Shown here piece by piece: positions 60,601-64,000 of a DNA stretch of 64,000 nucleotides; the first letter of the stretch is position 1; the number at the start of each line of letters is the position of its first letter. This DNA comes from Durusdinium trenchii (Eukaryota; Sar; Dinophyceae; Suessiales; Symbiodiniaceae), in assembly GCA_963970005.1 (NCBI GenBank), contig CAXAMN010021224.1, positions 3,921 to 67,920 of the forward strand. Direction: 5' to 3'. Under the pieces are notes generated by a model that had not been told where the DNA came from, did not search any database, and was given only the letters and a program-made list of their open reading frames with translations. A program made the position numbers and the translations under genes.

Positions 60601-62957
60601 ACTTGTTGCGAGCGGTGCACACCGCTGTGCTGCTGAACCCGAATCCCGAGCCCTCCCAGGTGCCGAACCCATCCTGTCTGAGTGGATCAATACAGTATAC
60701 ATTTTCAACAACAAAAGCCTGCCATTCGTTCTGCAGTGGATGTTGTTTTGGTGATTTTGGACTGTCCCAGTCCCATATGACAATGACCTGACGTGGACAC
60801 CCTCGAAGTCCTTTGGATCGGATCCTCAATCCGGGAGATGGGCCGACTTTCATCACTTCGCCATCGCTGACTCCTGCCTCCCATCCTCCCGGCACAAGCC
60901 GGGTGGGGTGCTTCCGCCGCTGCAGGTGCTGGTGCATCCCTCCTTACGCGAGCGGATACTGGATGATCGGGACGAGCCCTCCGAGTGACTTCGCATGAAC
61001 CAGCCACGAAAACTTAACGGAAGGGCCGGTGATGAAACGGCGGGAACTGGGATGGGCTTGGGTCGGTCAAGTCGGTGGAGTTTTTGGAGGTGTTTGGCTT
61101 CCAAGGGCCTAAGGGATTGATTTTGCAATATTTTGTTTCTTTTGGTGGATCTTGGGCGTTTGCCTGGCGTTGCTACTCACGAATGGTCACCTGGTAAGAG
61201 CTACCGGCGATACTCCCAACATGTCGTCGACTGAATCAACAACGTCGAGCGGGAGAGTCGGTGTCTTGCTTTGGCAACCGCGCAAGAAGCGGCCAATGGG
61301 CCCAATGGTCTTCTTTTTGGAATCGGGAAACAGAGCTCTTGCTCAAAACTAGCTAAGTGTCATCACAATCGCTTGTTACCCTTGTAACACGGCTTGCATG
61401 GACTCTGCCATGCTTTGCAAATTAAGCTGGTGATAGTACCAAACTTCTGCCACCTCCCATGAACGCTGCCACCTCCCAGGTGGTGATGGTGGGGTTTATT
61501 GGTTGTTTTTCTCTAAACTCGGTCAAAAGAAAGGCTCTTAGGGAATTCAGACCTGCCCCTGTCACGAAACGTGCCGCGCCCGGTCCATCGTGTCTGCGGA
61601 CCTCCCAGGCTGAACCACCTGCGCGAGTGGCTTATCGACCGGCACTATGATGCCAAGGCACCGAGAGTGGTGTAGACTGATTCATCAGTGCCCCTCAAGC
61701 TTGAAGAGGAAGAACCACTTCAATCCGGGGTTTTCTGAATCAAGTATATAGTCTACCAGCACCCGACTCCTAGTAGGTCTCCTCTTTAGAGGCTTGAGAA
61801 GGGCCCGACCACAGGTCTCTATTGACCTGTGAAGTCAGGGTGCTGGTAGACTACTTGAATTCGGGAGACGCCGCTCTCGCACGAGCTCTCGGGGCTTGGA
61901 CTGGTCTGTTTCGAGTTCGCGGACCCCGGAGCCCTTTGGACTTGTGGAACCCCCAAGGACGGTGAAAGGCTCGAAGGCTCGGGCAGAAGGTTTTGTGCCC
62001 TCCAGGAGCAGCCCGTGGTCCTTCGATCCGCGGGGGTTTTGACACCCCTTTTCCGAGACAGACCAATCCGCGAGCGAAGACCCGGATCGGGTGCCGGAGA
62101 TCGGATGGCGACGTCATGCCTGGAGCCGTGGTCTGGGTGGTGAACGTCAAGCTGATGGTTTTTGCAAGTCAAACAGATGAACATTGATCCCAACTTTTGG
62201 ATGGTTTTGCCTTGAGCCCACCGAGGTGATTGGGATTGGACATGCCGCCCATCAGAGCGACCCCCCTCCGGTCTCGCATGGCGCTTTTCGTGCGTGGCGC
62301 TGCGAGAAGCACCGGCCAGGTGGACCTAAGTCTTTACGAGCAAGAGCTGATTCAGGCGAGGAGCTTCGAGGAGATGGGGCAGGTCAGGCTAGGAGCTGAA
62401 GTAGGCCTGTTGGGAGTTTCGTAAACCTGTCTGCCTACACTCCGTTCGGAAGAAGAAGGTACAGATAAGAAGTCAGCTTCTATACCCCAGCTTCGAAAAG
62501 AGTGCTGGAGGTTTGGTGGTTCAAGAGTTCCCTCCAGTCTCAGGGGATGATTCCTCAGGTTCCGGCTCCGACTCGAAAAAAGCCTGCACAAACTGCCCCC
62601 CAAAATTCTGAAGCAACCCTTGGAACTCCCCGCATGCCATGCTACAGCAAAAGCTTAAGGCTTAAGTCGTTTCTTTCTTCATGTTTTGTTGACCCCTACA
62701 GGGAAAAAATACCCATACTCAGGTAGTCGTGCCTTTGAATGATTCTGCTTGGTGTTGTATGCTCCTGTCTCTCGCTGGCTCGACCCTGCCTCGTCTCCTG
62801 TCTCTTCAGGCAGGGGCGGCCAGCAGCGACGTGGGGAATCCTCTGGACCTGCAGGACCCAGCGAAACTCCACGAGATCTACCTGAAGAGGCGCCCCATCC
62901 GCGCGTTTCTCGCCCCGGTGTTGTCGAGGACGATGCGGTCCGGGGCTTTCAAGGGAC
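51590..62957 (+). CDS. Gene 3: histidine-phosphatase (phosphoglycerate-mutase-like) protein with Ala/Pro-rich N-terminal part
   Basis: This is a gene-level entry for the exons listed below. Motifs appear in the order of the histidine phosphatase superfamily: VYVVRHGE (phospho-accepting His) at 55.78 kb, LVVASNLLRAVHTAVLL (the SxLLRAxQTA block) at 60.6 kb, VLVHPSLRERI (the LRER block) at 60.93 kb, LNHLREWLIDR at 61.6 kb and VSHGAFRAW (second catalytic His) at 62.27 kb. The family removes or transfers phosphate from small molecules or proteins; the substrate cannot be told. The exon with DPPLTxxG is not identified with confidence, nor is the start. Upstream exons (51.6-55.0 kb) are Ala/Pro/Glu-rich and join in phase 0. 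Confidence 0.65.
51888..52010 (+). CDS. Gene 3 exon
   Basis: It is phase 0 at both ends, reading APLNGLLSAYADADASPTTA then GEVADAG..., between AGAG|GCA and GAG|GTCTGC. Low-complexity Ala/Asp composition; supported mainly by phase and by joining to the next exon. Confidence 0.5.
52230..52276. repeat. Trinucleotide repeat (GAA)n
   Basis: About 15 uninterrupted copies within an intron of gene 3; it creates poly-Glu, poly-Lys and poly-Arg frames that should not be taken as coding. Confidence 0.9.
52770..52862 (+). CDS. Gene 3 exon, PAEA linker
   Basis: It is phase 0 at both ends (CCGAG|GCC ... CAG|GCGGGG), reading AGPVEAAPAEAAPAEAPAEP then AEPPAVPDMLQ. A flexible linker, similar in composition to the linker exon of gene 2 at 12.16 kb. 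Confidence 0.55.
52863..54851 (+). other. Gene 3 intron
   Basis: No exon recognised. It holds the inverted repeat at 54058-54161 listed separately. Open frames at 53.2-53.8 kb and 54.1-54.5 kb have no motif. Confidence 0.45.
54058..54161. repeat. Inverted repeat with 17-bp perfect arms
   Basis: GGATCCGCATACCTTCT (54058-54074) is the reverse complement of 54145-54161. The left arm is itself part of the palindrome ACCTTCTCAGAAGGT. About 104 bp overall; stem-loop or MITE-like. Confidence 0.75.
54852..55022 (+). CDS. Gene 3 exon, amphipathic/Pro-rich
   Basis: It starts CTCCAG|GTC in phase 0 and reads VSSLLGMFERSFETAQAALP then TPPPFDPLAALDLLGPNPFG and LLETELPDPPPEAKRRK, ending AAG|GCGCGA (GC donor). 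The longest clearly coding exon of gene 3 (57 codons); a short amphipathic helix then Pro/Leu-rich and a basic tail. No domain recognised. Confidence 0.65.
55755..55796 (+). CDS. Gene 3 exon: RHGE motif
   Basis: It starts GCGGAG|ATC in phase 0, reads IDGGKRVYVVRHGE and ends GAG|GCCCCA (GC donor). A hydrophobic strand followed by RHGE is the signature start of the histidine phosphatase fold; the His is the phospho-acceptor. Confidence 0.65.
58258..58500. repeat. CATCTTCACATCTACATCTCTGCT-type minisatellite
   Basis: Many short variable units of CTCATCTTCACATC and CATCTACATCTCTG. A similar but shorter run occurs at 59,840-59,960. Confidence 0.8.
58560..58924. repeat. 73-bp tandem repeat, five copies
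   Basis: AACCCTCTGCGGAGATCG-type units start at 58560, 58633, 58706, 58779 and 58852, exactly 73 bp apart. Because 73 is not a multiple of three, each unit is read in all three frames, and all three + frames stay open (105-130 codons). Confidence 0.9.
58924..59515. repeat. Satellite array, period about 60 bp
   Basis: About nine copies of a unit with GAACTGGCGACTTTGTAGTA, then CAACTTTAGTACGCGGAG and a variable GTATCTGGGGAGCTGGAAG or CAAGCTGTGGAGCTGGAAG. Some units are partial. Confidence 0.85.
60412..60511. other. Assembly gap of 100 N in a poly-C tract
   Basis: The gap is flanked by CCCCACC on the left and a run of 11 C on the right, a typical failure point of assembly. Real length unknown. 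Confidence 0.95.
60555..60659 (+). CDS. Gene 3 exon: SNLLRAVHTA motif
   Basis: It starts GGCAG|GAT in phase 0, reads DPDASSGLETLVVASNLLRA then VHTAVLLNPNPEPSQ, and ends CAG|GTGCCG. It matches the VxxSxLLRAxQTA block, whose Arg contacts phosphate in this superfamily. Confidence 0.75.
60926..60984 (+). CDS. Gene 3 exon: LRER motif
   Basis: It starts CTGCAG|GTG in phase 0 and reads VLVHPSLRERILDDRDEPS, ending GA|GTGACT in phase 2. In-frame TGA directly follows, so the splice is needed to continue the domain. It matches the hP.LRER...P.S block of the family. Confidence 0.7.
61609..61651 (+). CDS. Gene 3 exon: LREWLIDR helix
   Basis: It starts CCCAG|G in phase 2, reads LNHLREWLIDRHYD and ends GAT|GCCAAG (GC donor, phase 0). 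It corresponds to the helix before the second catalytic His. One or more exons between 60,985 and 61,608 are probably missing. Confidence 0.55.
61737..61862. repeat. MITE-like hairpin with about 30-bp terminal inverted repeats
   Basis: Left arm (61737-61770) and right arm (61831-61862) share GTCTACCAGCACCC / GGGTGCTGGTAGAC plus imperfect outer parts ending in GAAT...ATTC. Inside lies the small palindrome ACAGGTCTCTATTGACCTGT (61811-61830). Confidence 0.75.
62256..62340 (+). CDS. Gene 3 exon: VSHG motif (second catalytic His)
   Basis: It starts ATCAG|AGC in phase 0 and reads SDPPPVSHGAFRAWRCEKHR. VSHGxFxR is the C-terminal catalytic His motif of histidine phosphatases. The 3' end is approximate: CCA G|GTGGAC (phase 1) is near 62,321. 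An overlapping frame is open longer but lacks the motif. Confidence 0.6.
62810..62957 (+). CDS. Gene 3 candidate last exon
   Basis: After CTTCAG the frame reads AGAASSDVGNPLDLQDPAKL then HEIYLKRRPIRAFLAPVLSR and TMRSGAFK. It is protein-like (basic helix) but has no known motif; placement in gene 3 rests on position and strand. The end is not fixed by a stop codon. Confidence 0.4.
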
Positions 62958-64000
62958 TTTGGGAACCCCCTTTCGGGACGTCGTAACTTCGGGACGTCCG
63001 GTATTTGTACCTCAGGCTTTTTTTCGCCGTATACGCCGTATACCGGTAATAAGTCAGAGATGATCACTCTTATTTTGTCCAAACAAACATCCACTGTGAC
63101 TGGTAAGACCTTTACCTCCGGTGCCCTTATCACCCGATCTTCTGTCACCGAATCCTTCCTTGGGCCAAGAGAATACAGCGGTGCGATCCCGCCTGCCACC
63201 GCCAGGGGGAGACAACATTCATTGAACTTTAATTTTGATTTCATACTGGCTACCATGAGCCAGGCGCCAGTCAACATTACCCCGCCCATTTTGAGATTGC
63301 AGACCGTTCAGTTCAAGCAGATGAACGAGTTGTTTGCAAAGGTCCCTTTTGGCATGCAGACTAAGAAATTCAACCTGTGCTTGACATGGTTAGAGTCTCA
63401 AGGATGTTTCCCTTTTCGGGGGGCAGCGCATTGGAACAGGCGTTCCGACACCTTGGGTCGGTTGGGAATTCGTGGCTGGCTCCCTGCTTTCCATGATGTC
63501 CCTAGACTTGCAAATGGTGCCTTAGGAGATTGACAAATTTCTCGAACAGACCAATCCTCCTGCTCGTAATCTTACCAATTCCTGGAAGAGTGGTTGCACA
63601 TCCCACTGTTGAGCATGCGCCACAGTTGCACATCACCTTTGAGGAGTTGGTAGTAGCTAACATTCGTCAGTTTTCACACCGATTCCTTCGCCGCTGGCCA
63701 ATTCGCAATTGAGCTTCCAGTACACTCTAGCTGACTAGTTGTCTTTTTTCACAACATGTGTCCAGATAAGAAGGAAGGCGGGAAAACGTACTGACTGGTA
63801 ATGGGATATAACGTCTTGACCCAATTTATGCCCTGGACACAGGCCATTTTTTTGGGGTTTGGCGTCATGGTGGGTGGTTCTTCTTCCTTGGAGTGTGGAC
63901 CACTTGTAGCTCTGCTCAGTTTGGTTGGACGCTTGTTTTTTAGAAAAATCGCGCAGAACTTTAGGAGCGGTGACCTACCAGTGCCTCTGGAAAGCTGAAA
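62958..64000 (+). other. Unassigned end of window with a 157-codon ORF
   Basis: A frame at 63060-63533 contains VNITPPILRLQTVQFKQMNE and LCLTWLESQGCFPFRGA; directly after it another frame reads EIDKFLEQTNPPARNLTNSW, suggesting a frameshifted longer ORF. It is AT-richer than the exons above and could be a retroelement remnant or the start of another gene. Not recognised. Confidence 0.3.

Noticed and set aside
1-64000. tRNA, rRNA, CRISPR array, bacterial operon or riboswitch
   Set aside because: I looked for cloverleaf-like stems, conserved rRNA stretches and regular spacer arrays and saw none; the tandem repeats present have no spacer-repeat structure. A dedicated covariance-model scan was not possible.

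Overview
The window looks like nuclear DNA of a dinoflagellate, probably of the Symbiodiniaceae/Suessiales kind. The grounds are: many very short exons on one strand separated by long introns; splice donors that are GC (or GA) as often as GT, mostly written AG|GC...AG|G; two degenerate DIRS-like retroelements carrying a DNA-methyltransferase-like domain; and large amounts of simple and satellite sequence. There is no sign of bacterial gene organisation. Almost all ORFs outside the retroelements are short exons or chance reading frames, so genes were rebuilt by eye from splice sites, phase and protein motifs. All gene calls are on the + strand.

Gene 1 (about 1.58-48.4 kb) encodes a long cysteine-rich repeat protein of the GCC2/GCC3 (ephrin-receptor-like, CxxCxxG) type. 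I can thread 32 exons of 26-154 nt in consistent phase into one chain of about 42 CxxC modules. Its introns hold other things. The 8.4-kb intron 5 (5.8-14.3 kb) contains a separate FKBP-type peptidyl-prolyl isomerase gene (7.4-13.6 kb). Intron 16 (20.7-31.5 kb) contains retroelement A, satellite-like arrays and a decayed HemK/PrmC-like methyltransferase. Intron 24 (34.8-42.5 kb) contains retroelement B.

Retroelement A (about 21.4-28.95 kb) has a Gag-like ORF, then reverse transcriptase, a methyltransferase-like domain that appears inserted into RNase H, a textbook 2A ribosome-skipping motif (GDVEQNPGP) and the start of a tyrosine recombinase. It carries premature stops and frameshifts and lacks the recombinase core. 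Retroelement B (35.16-42.34 kb) is much better preserved, in the order tyrosine recombinase, Gag with a CCHC knuckle, UGA, then methyltransferase/RT/RNase H. Gag and Pol share one frame separated by a single UGA.

Gene 3 (about 51.6-62.96 kb) reads as an Ala/Pro-rich N-terminal segment followed by a histidine-phosphatase (phosphoglycerate-mutase-like) domain with both histidine motifs recognisable, spread over small exons. Its introns carry MITE-like inverted repeats, a five-copy 73-bp repeat and a 60-bp satellite. The last kilobase is unassigned.

Three assembly gaps are present. The two 10-N gaps are each flanked by the same 47 bp on both sides and look like unresolved contig overlaps, not real duplications.
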